Positions 15,901 through 29,477 of a stretch of DNA of 64,000 nt are shown here, piece after piece; position 1 is the stretch's first letter, and the number at the start of each line of letters is the position of its first letter. Source of the stretch: Cranoglanis bouderius (taxonomy: Eukaryota > Chordata > Actinopteri > Siluriformes > Cranoglanididae); contig CM042555.1 in NCBI GenBank assembly GCA_023630585.1, forward strand, positions 15,702,501 through 15,766,500, given 5' to 3'. The notes below the pieces were generated by a model. It did no database searches and was not told where the DNA came from. It saw only the letters and a program-made list of their open reading frames with translations. A program made the translations under genes and the position numbers.

Positions 15901-18900
15901 TTTCAAATGTTTCTGACACAATATTATACGAAATATATTTGTTTACATTAAAATGCATTTTGTCGTAATCAAGTGTGAAGAAGTGAAAAAATTGTAAAGT
16001 AGATATAGTAAGTCTTTTTTTTGTCAAATGTGAGGAAACACTCGTTGTCTCATCTGTCTTCTATGTGTATATATACGTGAGCGCTTCACTGTATAACAGC
16101 GCTATACAGAGAATTTCAAGGATCTGCGAGCAAAGGAAAAGTGTTTTCCTAACAATCGCATATTGTCTCTTTACTGGTGTACTCTACTACGAGATATTTC
16201 ACTTCCTCATGACAGCATATGGTACTATAAGGATGTTTCAAATGTTTCTGAGACAATACTATACGAAATACATTTGTTTACATTAAAATGCATTTTGTCA
16301 TAATCAAGTGTGAAGAAGTGAAAAAATTGTAACGTAGATATAGTAACTCTTTTTTTTGTCAAATGTGAGGAAACACTCGTTGTCTCATCTGTCTTCTATG
16401 TGTATATATACGTGAGCGCTTAACTGTATAACAGCGCTATACAGAGAATTTCAAGGGTCTGCGAGCAAAGGAAAAGTGTTTTTCTAACTATCGCATGTTG
16501 TCACTTGATTGGACTACTCTACTATGATATATTTCACCTCTATATGAAAGCATATGATACTATAAGAATGTTTCTGACACAATATTATACGAAATATATT
16601 TGTTTACATTAAAATGCATTTTGTCATAATCAAGCGTGAAGAACTAAAAAATTGTAATGTAGATATAGTAAGTCTTTTTTTTGTCAAATGTGAGGAAACA
16701 CTCGTTGTCTCATCTGTCCTCTATGTGTATATATAAGTGAGCGTTTCACTGTATAAAAGCGCTATACAGAGAATTTCAAGAGTCTGCGAGCAAAGGAAAA
16801 GTGTTTTTCTAACAAACGCATGTTGTCACTTGATTGTACTACTCTACTACTTATTTCACTTCTTTATGACAGAATAGGATACTATAAGGATGTTTCAAAT
16901 GTTTCTGACACAATATTATACGAAATATATTTGTTTACATTAAAATGCATTTTGTCATAATCAAGTGTGAAGAAGTGAAAAAATTGTAAAGTAGATATAG
17001 TAAGTCTTTTTTTTGTCAAATGCGAGGAAACACTCGTTATCTCATATGTCTTCTATGTGTATATATACCTGAGCGCTTCACTGTATAACAGCGCTATACA
17101 GAGCATTTCAAGAGTCTGCGAGCAAAGGAAAAGCGTTTTTCTAACAAACTCATGTTGTCACTTGATTGGATTACTCTACTATGAGATATTTCACTTGTTT
17201 ATTACAGAATGTGATATTATAAGGATGTTTCAAATGTTTCTGACAATATTATACGAAATATATTTGTTTACATTAAAATGCATTTTGTCATAATCAAGTG
17301 TGAAGAACTAAAAAATTGTAAAGTAGATATAGTAAGTCTTTTTTTTGTCAAATGTGAGGAAACACTCGTTGTCTCATCTGTCCTCTGTGTATATATAAGT
17401 GAGCGTTTCACTGTATAAAAGCGCTATACAGAGAATTTCAAGAGTCTGCGAGCAAAGGAAAAGTGTTTTTCTAACAAACGCATGTTGTCACTTGATTGTA
17501 CTACTCTACTACATATTTCACTTCTTTATGACAGAATAGGATACTATAAGGATGTTTCAAATGTTTCTGACACAATATTATACGAAATATATTTGTTTAC
17601 ATTAAAATGCATTTTGTCATAATCAAGTGAGAAGAAGTGAAAAAATTGTAAAGTAGATATAGTAAGTCTTTTTTTTGTCAAATGTGAGGAAACACTCGTT
17701 GTCTCATCTGTCTTCTATGTGTATATATACGTGAGCGCTTAACTGTATAACAGCGCTATACAGAGAATTTCAAGGGTCTGCGAGCAAAGGAAAAGTGTTT
17801 TTCTAACTATCGCATGTTGTCACTTGATTGGACTACTCTACTATGATATATTTCACTTCTATATGAAAGCATATGATACTATAAGAATGTTTCTGACACA
17901 ATATTATACGAAATATATTTGTTTACATTAAAATGCATTTTGTCATAATCAAGTGTGAAGAACTAAAAAATTGTAAAGTAGATATAGTAAGTCTTTTTTT
18001 TGTCAAATGTGAGGAAACACTCGTTGTCTCATCTGTCCTCTGTGTATATATAAGTGAGCGTTTCACTGTATAAAAGCGCTATACAGAGAATTTCAAGAGT
18101 CTGCGAGCAAAGGAAAAGTGTTTTTCTAACAAACGCATGTTGTCACTTGATTGTACTACTCTACTACTTATTTCACTTCTTTATGACAGAATAGGATACT
18201 ATAAGGATGTTTCAAATGTTTCTGACACAATATTATACGAAATATATTTGTTTACATTAAAATGCATTTTGTCATAATCAAGTGTGAAGAAGTGAAAAAA
18301 TTGTAAAGTAGATATAGTAAGTCTTTTTTTTGTCAAATGTGAGGAAACACTCGTTGTCTCATCTGTCTTCTATGTGTATATATACGTGAGCGCTTAACTG
18401 TATAACAGCGCTATACAGAGAATTTCAAGGGTCTGCGAGCAAAGGAAAAGTGTTTTTCTAACTATCGCATGTTGTCACTTGATTGGACTACTCTTCTATG
18501 ATATATTTCACTTCTATATGAAAGCTTATGAGACTATAAGAATGTTTCTGACACAATATTGTACGAAATATATTTGTTAACATTAAAATGCATTTTGTCA
18601 TAATCAAGTGTGAAGAACTAAAAAATTGTAAAGTAGATATAGTAAGTCTTTTTTTTGTCAAATGTGAGGAAACACTCGTTGTCTCATCTGTCTTCTATGT
18701 GTATATATACGTGACCGCTTCACTGTATAACAGCGCTATACAGAGAATTTCAAGAGTCTGCGAGCAAAGGAAAAGCGTTTTTCTAACAAACTCATGTTGT
18801 CACTTGATTGTACTACTCTACTACATATTTCACTTCTTTATGACAGAATAGGATACTATAAGGATGTTTCAAATGTTTCTGACACAACATTATACGAAAT

Positions 18901-19575
18901 ATATTTGTTTACATTAAAATGCATTTTGTCATAATCAAGTGTGAAGAAGTGAAAAAATTGTAAAGTACATATAGTAAGTCTTTTTTTTGTCAAATGTGAG
19001 GAAACACTCGTTGTCTCATCTGTCTTCTATGTGTATATATACGTGAGCGCTTAACTGTATAACAGCGCTATACAGAGAATTTCAAGGGTCTGCGAGCAAA
19101 GGAAAAGTGTTTTTCTAACTATCGCATGTTGTCACTTGATTGGACTACTCTACTATGATATATTTCACTTCTATATGAAAGCATATGATACTATAAGAAT
19201 GTTTCTGACACAATATTATACGAAATATATTTGTTTACATTAAAATGCATTTTGTCATAATCAAGTGTGAAGAACTAAAAAATTGTAAAGTAGATATAGT
19301 AAGTCTTTTTTTTGTCAAATGTGAGGAAACACTCGTTGTCTCATCTGTCCTCTATGTGTATATATAAGTGAGCGCTTCACTGTATAAAAGCGCTATACAG
19401 AGAATTTCAAGAGTCTGCGAGCAAAGGAAAAGTGTTTTTCTAACAAACGCATGTTGTCACTTGATTAGACTACTCTACTACATATTTCACTTCTTTATGA
19501 CAGCATATGGTACTATAAGGATGTTTCAAATGTTTCTGACACAATATTATACGAAATATATTTGTTTACATTAAA

Positions 19576-19910
19576 ATGCATTTTGTCATAATCAAGCGTG
19601 AAGAAGTGAAAAAATTGTAAAGTAGATATAGTAAGTCTTTTTTTGGTGAAATGTGAGGAAACACTCGTTGTCTCATCTGTCTTCTATGTGTATATATACG
19701 TGAGCGCTTCACTGTATAACAGCGCTATACAGAGAATTTCAAGAGTATGCGAGCAAAGGAAAAGTGTTTTTCTAACAATCGCATGTTGTCTCTTGACTGG
19801 TGTTCTCTACTATGACATATTTCACTTCATTATGACAGAATAGGGTACAATAAGGCTGTTTCAAATGTTTCTGAAACAACATTATACGAAATATATTTGT
19901 TTACGTTAAA
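19576..19910 (+). repeat. Flank-type 3' half within the core
   Basis: The 3' half (tgactggtgttctc, ctatgacatatttc, gggtacaataaggctg, ctgaaacaac) matches the left-zone monomer at 4360-4693. The 5' half with tttttggtgaaatgtg resembles the monomer at 6356. It is a second example of edge-type sequence reappearing in the core. Confidence 0.75.
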
Positions 19911-20577
19911 ATGCATTTTGTCGTAATCAAGTGTGAAGAAGTGAAAAAATTGTAAAGTAGATATAGTAAGTCTTTTTTTTGTCAAATGTGAGGAAACACT
20001 CGTTGTCTCATCTGTCTTCTATGTGTATATATACGTGAGCGCTTAACTGTATCACAGCGCTATACAGAGAATTTCAAGAGTCTGCGAGCAAAGGAAAAGT
20101 GTTTTTCTAACTATCGCATGTTGTCACTTGATTGGACTACTCTACTATGATATATTTCACTTCTAAATGAAAGCATATGATACTATAAGGATGTTTTAAA
20201 TATTTCTGACACAACATTATACGAAATATATTTGTTTACATTAAAATGCATTTTGTCATAATCAAGTGTGAAGAACTAAAAAATTGTAAAGTAGATATAG
20301 TAAGTCTTTTTTTTGTCAAATGTGAGGAAACACTCGTTGTCTCATCTGTCCTCTGTGTATATATAAGTGAGCGTTTCACTGTATAAAAGCGCTATACAGA
20401 GAATTTCAAGAGTCTGCGAGCAAAGGAAAAGTGTTTTTCTAACAACCGCATGTTGACACTTGATTGTACTACTCTACTATGAGATATTTCACTTCATTAT
20501 GACAGAATAGGGTACTATATGGCTGTTTCAATTGTTTCTGACACAATATTATACGAAATATATTTGTTTACATTAAA

Positions 20578-20914
20578 ATGCATTTTGTCATAATCAAGTG
20601 TGAAGACGTGAAAAAAGTCTAAAGTAGAGGTAGTATGTCATTTTTTTTATCAAATGTGAGGAAACACTCGTTGTCTCATCTGTCTTCTATGAGCGCTATG
20701 TACGGGAGCGGTTCACTGTATAACAGCGCTATACAGAGAATTTCAAGAGTCTGCGAGCAAAGGAAAAGTGTTTTTCTAACACTCGCATGTTGTCTCTTGA
20801 CTGGTGTACTCTACTATGAGATATTTTACTTCTTTATGACAGAATGTGATATTATAAGGATGTTTCAAATGTTTCTGACACAATATTATACGAAATATAT
20901 TTGTTTACATTAAA
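20578..20914 (+). repeat. Flank-type monomer island within the core
   Basis: It has the gaagacgtgaaaaaagtc start and agaggtagtatgtc segment of the edge monomers, plus a rearranged TATA-like area (gagcgctatgtacggg) in which gcgctatg stands where gtgcatat is expected. It resembles monomers at 1-340 and 45313-45647 rather than its neighbours. Confidence 0.8.
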
Positions 20915-23218
20915 ATGCATTTTGTCGTAATCAAGTGTGAAGAAGTGAAAAAATTGTAACGTAGATATAGTAACTCTTTTTTTTGTCAAATTTGAGGAAA
21001 CACTCGTTGTCTCATCTGTCTTCTATGTGTATATATACGTGAGCGCTTAACTGTATAACAGCGCTATACAGAGAATTTCAAGGGTCTGCGAGCAAAGGAA
21101 AAGTGTTTTTCTAACTATCGCATGTTGTCACTTGATTGGACTACTCTACTATGATATATTTCACCTCTATATGAAAGCATATGATACTATAAGAATGTTT
21201 CTGACACAATATTATACGAAATATATTTGTTTACATTAAAATGCATTTTGTCATAATCAAGCGTGAAGAACTAAAAAATTGTAATGTAGATATAGTAAGT
21301 CTTTTTTTTGTCAAATGTGAGGAAACACTCGTTGTCTCATCTGTCCTCTATGTGTATATATAAGTGAGCGTTTCACTGTATAAAAGCGCTATACAGAGAA
21401 TTTCAAGAGTCTGCGAGCAAAGGAAAAGTGTTTTTCTAACAAACGCATGTTGTCACTTGATTGTACTACTCTACTACTTATTTCACTTCTTTATGACAGA
21501 ATAGGATACTATAAGGATGTTTCAAATGTTTCTGACACAATATTATACGAAATATATTTGTTTACATTAAAATGCATTTTGTCATAATCAAGTGTGAAGA
21601 AGTGAAAAAATTGTAAAGTAGATATAGTAAGTCTTTTTTTTGTCAAATGCGAGGAAACACTCGTTGTCTCATCTGTCTTCTATGTGTATATATACATATG
21701 AGCGCTTCACTGTATAATAGCGCTATACAGAGAATTTCAAGGGTCTGCGAGTAAAGGAAAAGTGTTTTGCTATCTATCGCATGTTGTCTCTTGATTGGAC
21801 TACTCTACTATGAGATATTTCACTTCTTTATGACAGAATAGGTTACTATAAGGATGTTTCAAATGTGTCTGACACAATATTATACGAAATATATTTGTTT
21901 ACATTAAAATTAATTTTGTCATAATCAAGTGTGAAGAAGTGAAAAAATTGTAAAGTAGATATAGTAAGTCTTTTTTTTGTCAAATGTGAAGGAACACTCG
22001 TTGTCTCATCTGTCTACTATGTGTATATATACGTGAGCGCTTCACTGTATAACAGCGCTATACAGAGAATTTCAAGAGTCTGCGAGCAAAGGAAAAGTGT
22101 TTTTCTAACTATTGCATGTTGTCACTTGATTGGACTACTCTACTATGATATATTTCACTTCTAAATGAAAGCATATGATACTATAAGAATGTTTCTGACA
22201 CAATATTATACGAAATATATTTGTTTACATTAAAATGCATTTTGTCATAATCAAGTGTGAAGAACTAAAAAATTGTAAAGTAGATATAGTAAGTCTTTTT
22301 TTTGTCAAATGTGAGGAAACACTCGTTGTCTCATCTGTCCTCTGTGTATATATAAGTGAGCGTTTCACTGTATAAAAGCGCTATACAGAGAATTTCAAGA
22401 GTCTGCGAGCAAAGGAAAAGTGTTTTTCTAACAAACGTATGTTGTCACTTGATTGTACTACTCTACTACATATTTCACTTCTTTATGACAGAATAGGATA
22501 CTATAAGGATGTTTCAAATGTTTCTGACACAATATTATACGAAATATATTTGTTTACATTAAAATGCATTTTGTCATAATCAAGTGTGAAGAAGTGAAAA
22601 AATTGTAAAGTAGATATAGTAAGTCTTTTTTTTGTCAAATGTGAGGAAACACTCGTTGTCTCATCTGTCTTCTATGTGTATATATACGTGAGCGCTTAAC
22701 TGTATAACAGCGCTATACAGAGAATTTCAAGGGTCTGCGAGCAAAGGAAAAGTGTTTTTCTAACTATCGCATGTTGTCACTTGATTGGACTACTCTACTA
22801 TGATATATTTCACTTCTATATGAAAGCTTATGATACTATAAGAATGTTTCTGACACAATATTATACGAAATATATTTGTTTACATTAAAATGCATTTTGT
22901 CATAATCAAGTGTGAAGAACTAAAAAATTGTAAAGTAGATATAGTAAGTCTTTTTTTTGTCAAATGTGAGGAAACACTCGTTGTCTCATCTGTCCTCTGT
23001 GTATATATAAGTGAGCGTTTCACTGTATAAAAGCGCTATACAGAGAATTTCAAGAGTCTGCGAGCAAAGGAAAAGTGTTTTTCTAACAAACGTATGTTGT
23101 CACTTGATTGTACTACTCTACTACATATTTCACTTCTTTATGACAGAATAGGATACTATAAGGATGTTTCAAATGTTTCTGACACAATATTATACGAAAT
23201 ATATTTGTTTACATTAAA

Positions 23219-24537
23219 ATGCATTTTGTCATAATCAAGTGTGAAGAAGTGAAAAAATTGTAAAGTAGATATAGTAAGTCTTTTTTTTGTCAAATGCGAG
23301 GAAACACTCGTTATCTCATATGTCTTCTATGTGTATATATACCTGAGCGCTTCACTGTATAACAGCGCTATACAGAGCATTTCAAGAGTCTGCGAGCAAA
23401 GGAAAAGTGTTTTTGTAACAATCGCATGTTTTCTCTTTACTGGTGTACTCTACTATGCGATATTTCACTTCCTTATGAAAGTATATGGTACTATAAGGAT
23501 GTTTCAAATGTTTCTGACACAATATTATACGAAATATATTTGTTTACATTAAAATGCATTTTGTCATAATCAAGTGTGAAGAACTAAAAAATTGTAAAGT
23601 AGATATAGTAAGTCTTTTTTTGGTCAAATGTGAGGAAACACTCGTTGTCTCATCTTTCCTCTGTGTATATATAAGTGAGCGTTTCACTGTATAAAAGCGC
23701 TATACAGAGAATTTCAAGAGTCTGCGAGCAAAGGAAAAGTGTTTTTCTAACAAACGTATGTTGTCACTTGATTGTACTACTCTACTACATATTTCACTTC
23801 TTTATGACAGAATAGGATACTATAAGGATGTTTCAAATGTTTCTGACACAACATTATACGAAATATATTTGTTTACATTAAAATGCATTTTGTCATAATC
23901 AAGTGTGAAGAAGTGAAAAAATTGTAAAGTACATATAGTAAGTCTTTTTTTTGTCAAATGTGAGGAAACACTCGTTGTCTCATCTGTCTTCTATGTGTAT
24001 ATATACGTGAGCGCTTAACTGTATAACAGCGCTATACAGAGAATTTCAAGGGTCTGCGAGCAAAGGAAAAGTGTTTTTCTAACTATCGCATGTTGTCACT
24101 TGATTGGACTACTCTACTATGATATATTTCACTTCTATATGAAAGCTTATGATACTATAAGAATGTTTCTGACACAATATTATACGAAATATATTTGTTT
24201 ACATTAAAATGCATTTTGTCATAATCAAGTGTGAAGAACTAAAAAATTGTAAAGTAGATATAGTAAGTCTTTTTTTTGTCAAATGTGAGGAAACACTCGT
24301 TGTCTCATCTGTCCTCTGTGTATATATAAGTGAGCGATTCACAGTATAAAAGCGCTATACAGAGAATTTCAAGAGTCTGCGAGCAAAGGAAAAGTGTTTT
24401 TCTAACAAACGCATGTTGTCACTTGATTAGACTACTCTACTACATATTTCACTTCTTTATGACAGAATAGGATACTATAAGGATGTTTCAAATGTTTCTG
24501 ACACAATATTATACGAAATATATTTGTTTACATTAAA
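23219..24537 (+). repeat. C2-B-A-B block, apparently older relative
   Basis: Monomer lengths 335, 329, 326 and 329 match the first four monomers of the blocks at 33458, 40049 and 43671. They include the rare tttttttggtc plus catctttcctctg B variant and the gaaagcttatg A variant. The ctctagtatg marker is absent (ctctactatg instead), so that marker probably arose after this copy split off. Confidence 0.82.
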
Positions 24538-24871
24538 ATGCATTTTGTCATAATCAAGTGTGAAGAACTAAAAAATTGTAAAGTAGATATAGTAAGTCTT
24601 TTTTTTATCAAATGTGATAGAACACCCGTTGTCTAATCTGTGTTCTATGTGCATATATACGTTATCGCTTCACTGTGTAACACCGCTATAAAGAGAATTT
24701 CAATGGTCTGCGAGAAAAGGAAAAGTGTTTTTCTAACTATCCCATGTTGTCTCTTGACTGGACTACTCTACTATGAGATATTTCACTTCTTTATGACAGA
24801 ATAGCATACTATAAGGATGTTTCAAATGTTTCTGACACAACATTATACGAAATATATTTGTTTACGTTAAA
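24538..24871 (+). repeat. Chimeric monomer: B-type start, flank-type middle
   Basis: Begins with the B-type gtgaagaactaaaaaattg and runs to the poly-T, then switches to atcaaatgtgatagaacacccg and gttatcgcttcactgtgtaac, otherwise seen at 3029-3362. The switch lies in or next to the T run (about 24598-24607). The 3' part (ctaactatcccatg, tgactggactac) is again different, so at least two switches occurred. Confidence 0.85.
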
Positions 24872-26524
24872 ATGCATTTTGTCATAATCAAGTGTGAAGA
24901 AGTGAAAAAATTGTAAAGTAGATATAGTAAGTCTTTTTTTTGTCAAATGTGAGGAAACACTCGTTGTCTCATCTGTCCTCTGTGTATATATAAGTGAGCG
25001 TTTCACTGTATAAAAGCGCTATACAGAGAATTTCAAGAGTCTGCGAGCAAAGGAAAAGTGTTTTTCTAACAAACGCATGTTGACACTTGATTGTACTACT
25101 CTACTATGATATATTTCACTTCCTATATGAAAGCATATGATACTATAAGGATGTTTCAAATGTTTCTGACACAATATTATACGAAATATATTTGTTTACA
25201 TTAAAATGCATTTTGTCATAATCAAGCGTGAAGAACTAAAAAATTGTAATGTAGATATAGTAAGTCTTTTTTTTGTCAAATGTGAGGAAACACTCGTTGT
25301 CTCATCTGTCCTCGGTGTATATATAAGTGAGCGTTTCACTGTATAAAAGCGCTATACAGAGAATTTCAAGAGTCTGCGAGCAAAGGAAAAGTGTTTTTCT
25401 AACAATCGCATGTTGTCACTTGATTGGACTACTCTACTACACATTTCACTTCTTTATGACAGAAAAGGATACTATAAGGATGTTTTAAATATTTCTGACA
25501 CAATATTATACGAAATATATTTGTTTACATTAAAATGCATTTTGTCATAATCAAGTGAGAAGAAGTGAAAAAATTGTAAAGTAGATATAGTAAGTCTTTT
25601 TTTTGTCAAATGTGAGGAAACACTCGTTGTCTCATCTGTCTTCTATGTGTATATATACGTGAGCGCTTAACTGTATAACAGCGCTATACAGAGAATTTCA
25701 AGGGTCTGCGAGCAAAGGAAAAGTGTTTTTCTAACTATCGCATGTTGTCACTTGATTGGACTACTCTACTATGATATATTTCACTTCTATATGAAAGCAT
25801 ATGATACTATAAGAATGTTTCTGACACAATATTATACGAAATATATTTGTTTACATTAAAATGCATTTTGTCATAATCAAGTGTGAAGAACTAAAAAATT
25901 GTAAAGTAGATATAGTAAGTCTTTTTTTTGTCAAATGTGAGGAAACACTCGTTGTCTCATCTGTCCTCTGTGTATATATAAGTGAGCGATTCACAGTATA
26001 AAAGCGCTATACAGAGAATTTCAAGAGTCTGCGAGCAAAGGAAAAGTGTTTTTCTAACAAACGCATGTTGTCACTTGATTGTACTACTCTACTACTTATT
26101 TCACTTCTTTATGACAGAATAGGATACTATAAGGATGTTTCAAATGTTTCTGACACAATATTATACGAAATATATTTGTTTACATTAAAATGCATTTTGT
26201 CATAATCAAGTGTGAAGAAGTGAAAAAATTGTAAAGTAGATATAGTAAGTCTTTTTTTTGTCAAATGCGAGGAAACACTCGTTGTCTCATCTGTCTTCTA
26301 TGTGTATATATACGTGACCGCTTCACTGTATAACAGCGCTATACAGAGCATTTCAAGAGTCTGCGAGCAAAGGAAAAGTGTTTTTGTAACAATCGCATGT
26401 TTTCTCTTTACTGGTGTACTCTACTATGCGATATTTCACTTCCTTATGAAAGTATATGGTACTATAAGGATGTTTCAAATGTTTCTGACACAATATTATA
26501 CGAAATATATTTGTTTACATTAAA

Positions 26525-29477
26525 ATGCATTTTGTCATAATCAAGTGTGAAGAACTAAAAAATTGTAAAGTAGATATAGTAAGTCTTTTTTTTGTCAAAT
26601 GTGAGGAAACACTCGTTGTCTCATCTGTCCTCTATGTGTATATATAAGTGAGCGTTTCACTGTATAAAAGCGCTATACAGAGAATTTCAAGAGTCTGCGA
26701 GCAAAGGAAAAGTGTTTTTCTAACTATCACATGTTGTCACTTGATTGGACTACTCTACTACATATTTCACTTCTTTATGACAGAATAGGATACTATAAGG
26801 ATGTTTCAAATGTTTCTGACACAATATTATACGAAATATATTTGTTTACATTAAAATGCATTTTGTCATAATCAAGTGTGAAGAAGTGAAAAAATTGTAA
26901 AGTACATATAGTAAGTCTTTTTTTTGTCAAATGTGAGGAAACACTCGTTGTCTCATCTGTCTTCTATGTGTATATATACGTGAGCGCTTAACTGTATAAC
27001 AGCGCTATACAGAGAATTTCAAGGGTCTGCGAGCAAAGGAAAAGTGTTTTTCTAACTATCGCATGTTGTCACTTGATTGGACTACTCTACTATGATATAT
27101 TACACTTCTGTATGAAAGCATATGATACTATAAGAATGTTTCTGACACAATATTATACGAAATATATTTGTTTACATTAAAATGCATTTTGTCATAATCA
27201 AGTGTGAAGAACTAAAAAATTGTAAAGTAGATATAGTAAGTCTTTTTTTTGTCAAATGTGAGGAAACACTCGTTGTCTCATCTGTCCTCTATGTGTATAT
27301 ATAAGTGAGCGTTTCACTGTATAAAAGCGCTATACAGAGAATTTCAAGAGTCTGCGAGCAAAGGAAAAGTGTTTTTCTAACAAACTCATGTTGTCACTTG
27401 ATTGTACTACTCTACTACATATTTCACTTCTTTATGACAGAATAGGATACTATAAGGATGTTTCAAATGTTTCTGACACAACATTATACGAAATATATTT
27501 GTTTACATTAAAATGCATTTTGTCATAATCAAGTGTGAAGAAGTGAAAAAATTGTAAAGTAGATATAGTAAGTCTTTTTTTTGTCAAATGTGAGGAAACA
27601 CTCGTTGTCTCATCTGTCTTCTATGTGTATATATACGTGAGCGCTTCACTGTATAACAGCGCTATACAGAGAATTTCAAGGGTCTGCGAGCAAAGGAAAA
27701 GTGTTTTTCTAACTATCGCATGTTGTCACTTGATTGGACTACTCTACTATGATATATTTCACTTCTATATGAAAGCTTATGATACTATAAGAATGTTTCT
27801 GACACAATATTATACGAAATATATTTGTTTACATTAAAATGCATTTTGTCATAATCAAGTGTGAAGAACTAAAAAATTGTAAAGTAGATATAGTAAGTCT
27901 TTTTTTTGTCAAATGTGAGGAAACACTCGTTGTCTCATCTGTCCTCTGTGTATATATAAGTGAGCGATTCACAGTATAAAAGCGCTATACAGAGAATTTC
28001 AAGAGTCTGCGAGCAAAGGAAAAGTGTTTTTCTAACAAACGCATGTTGTCACTTGATTAGACTACTCTACTACATATTTCACTTGTTTATTACAGAATGT
28101 GATATTATAAGGATGTTTCAAATGTTTCTGACAATATTATACGAAATATATTTGTTTACATTAAAATGCATTTTGTCATAATCAAGTGTGAAGAAGTGAA
28201 AAAATTGTAACGTAGATATAGTAACTCTTTTTTTTGTCAAATGTGAGGAAACACTCGTTGTCTCATCTGTCTTCTATGTGTATATATACGTGAGCGCTTA
28301 ACTGTATAACAGCGCTATACAGAGAATTTCAAGGGTCTGCGAGCAAAGGAAAAGTGTTTTTCTAACTATCGCATGTTGTCACTTGATTGGACTACTCTAC
28401 TATGATATATTTCACTTCTATATGAAAGCATATGATACTATAAGAATGTTTCTGACACAATATTATACGAAATATATTTGTTTACATTAAAATGCATTTT
28501 GTCATAATCAAGTGTGAAGAACTAAAAAATTGTAAAGTAGATATAGTAAGTCTTTTTTTTGTCAAATGTGAGGAAACACTCGTTGTCTCATCTGTCCTCT
28601 GTGTATATATAAGTGAGCGTTTCACTGTATAAAAGCGCTATACAGAGAATTTCAAGAGTCTGCGAGCAAAGGAAAAGTGTTTTTCTAACAAACGCATGTT
28701 GTCACTTGATTAGACTACTCTACTACATATTTCACTTCTTTATGACAGAATAGGATACTATCAGGATGTTTCAAATGTTTCTGACACAACATTATACGAA
28801 ATATATTTGTTTACATTAAAATGCATTTTGTCATAATCAAGTGTGAAGAAGTGAAAAAATTGTAACGTAGATATAGTTACTCTTTTTTTTGTCAAATGTG
28901 AGGAAACACTCGTTGTCTCATCTGTCTTCTATGTGTATATATACGTGAGCGCTTAACTGTATAACAGCGCTATACAGAGAATTTCAAGGGTCTGCGAGCA
29001 AAGGAAAAGTGTTTTTCTAACTATCGCATGTTGTCACTTGATTGGACTACTCTACTATGATATATTTCACTTCTATATGAAAGCATATGATACTATAAGA
29101 ATGTTTCTGACACAATATTATACGAAATATATTTGTTTACATTAAAATGCATTTTGTCATAATCAAGTGTGAAGAACTAAAAAATTGTAAAGTAGATATA
29201 GTAAGTCTTTTTTTTGTCAAATGTGAGGAAACACTCGTTGTCTCATCTGTCCTCTATGTGTATATATAAGTGAGCGCTTCACTGTATAAAAGCGCTATAC
29301 AGAGAATTTCAAGAGTCTGCGAGCAAAGGAAAAGTGTTTTTCTAACAAACGCATGTTGACACTTGATTGTACTACTCTACTACACATTTCACTTCTTTAT
29401 GACAGAAAAGGATACTATAAGGATGTTTTAAATATTTCTGACACAATATTATACGAAATATATTTGTTTACATTAAA
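26525..29477 (+). repeat. Run of A/B alternation without a C monomer
   Basis: Nine monomers (starts 26525, 26856, 27182, 27513, 27839, 28166, 28492, 28821, 29147) alternate B and A types with no C type between them, giving a local dimer period of about 655 bp. The copies at 27513 (C-like 5' part, A-type 3' part) and 27839 (3' end of C' type with the tgacaata form) are hybrids. The run shows that the array moves between dimer and trimer periods. Confidence 0.82.
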
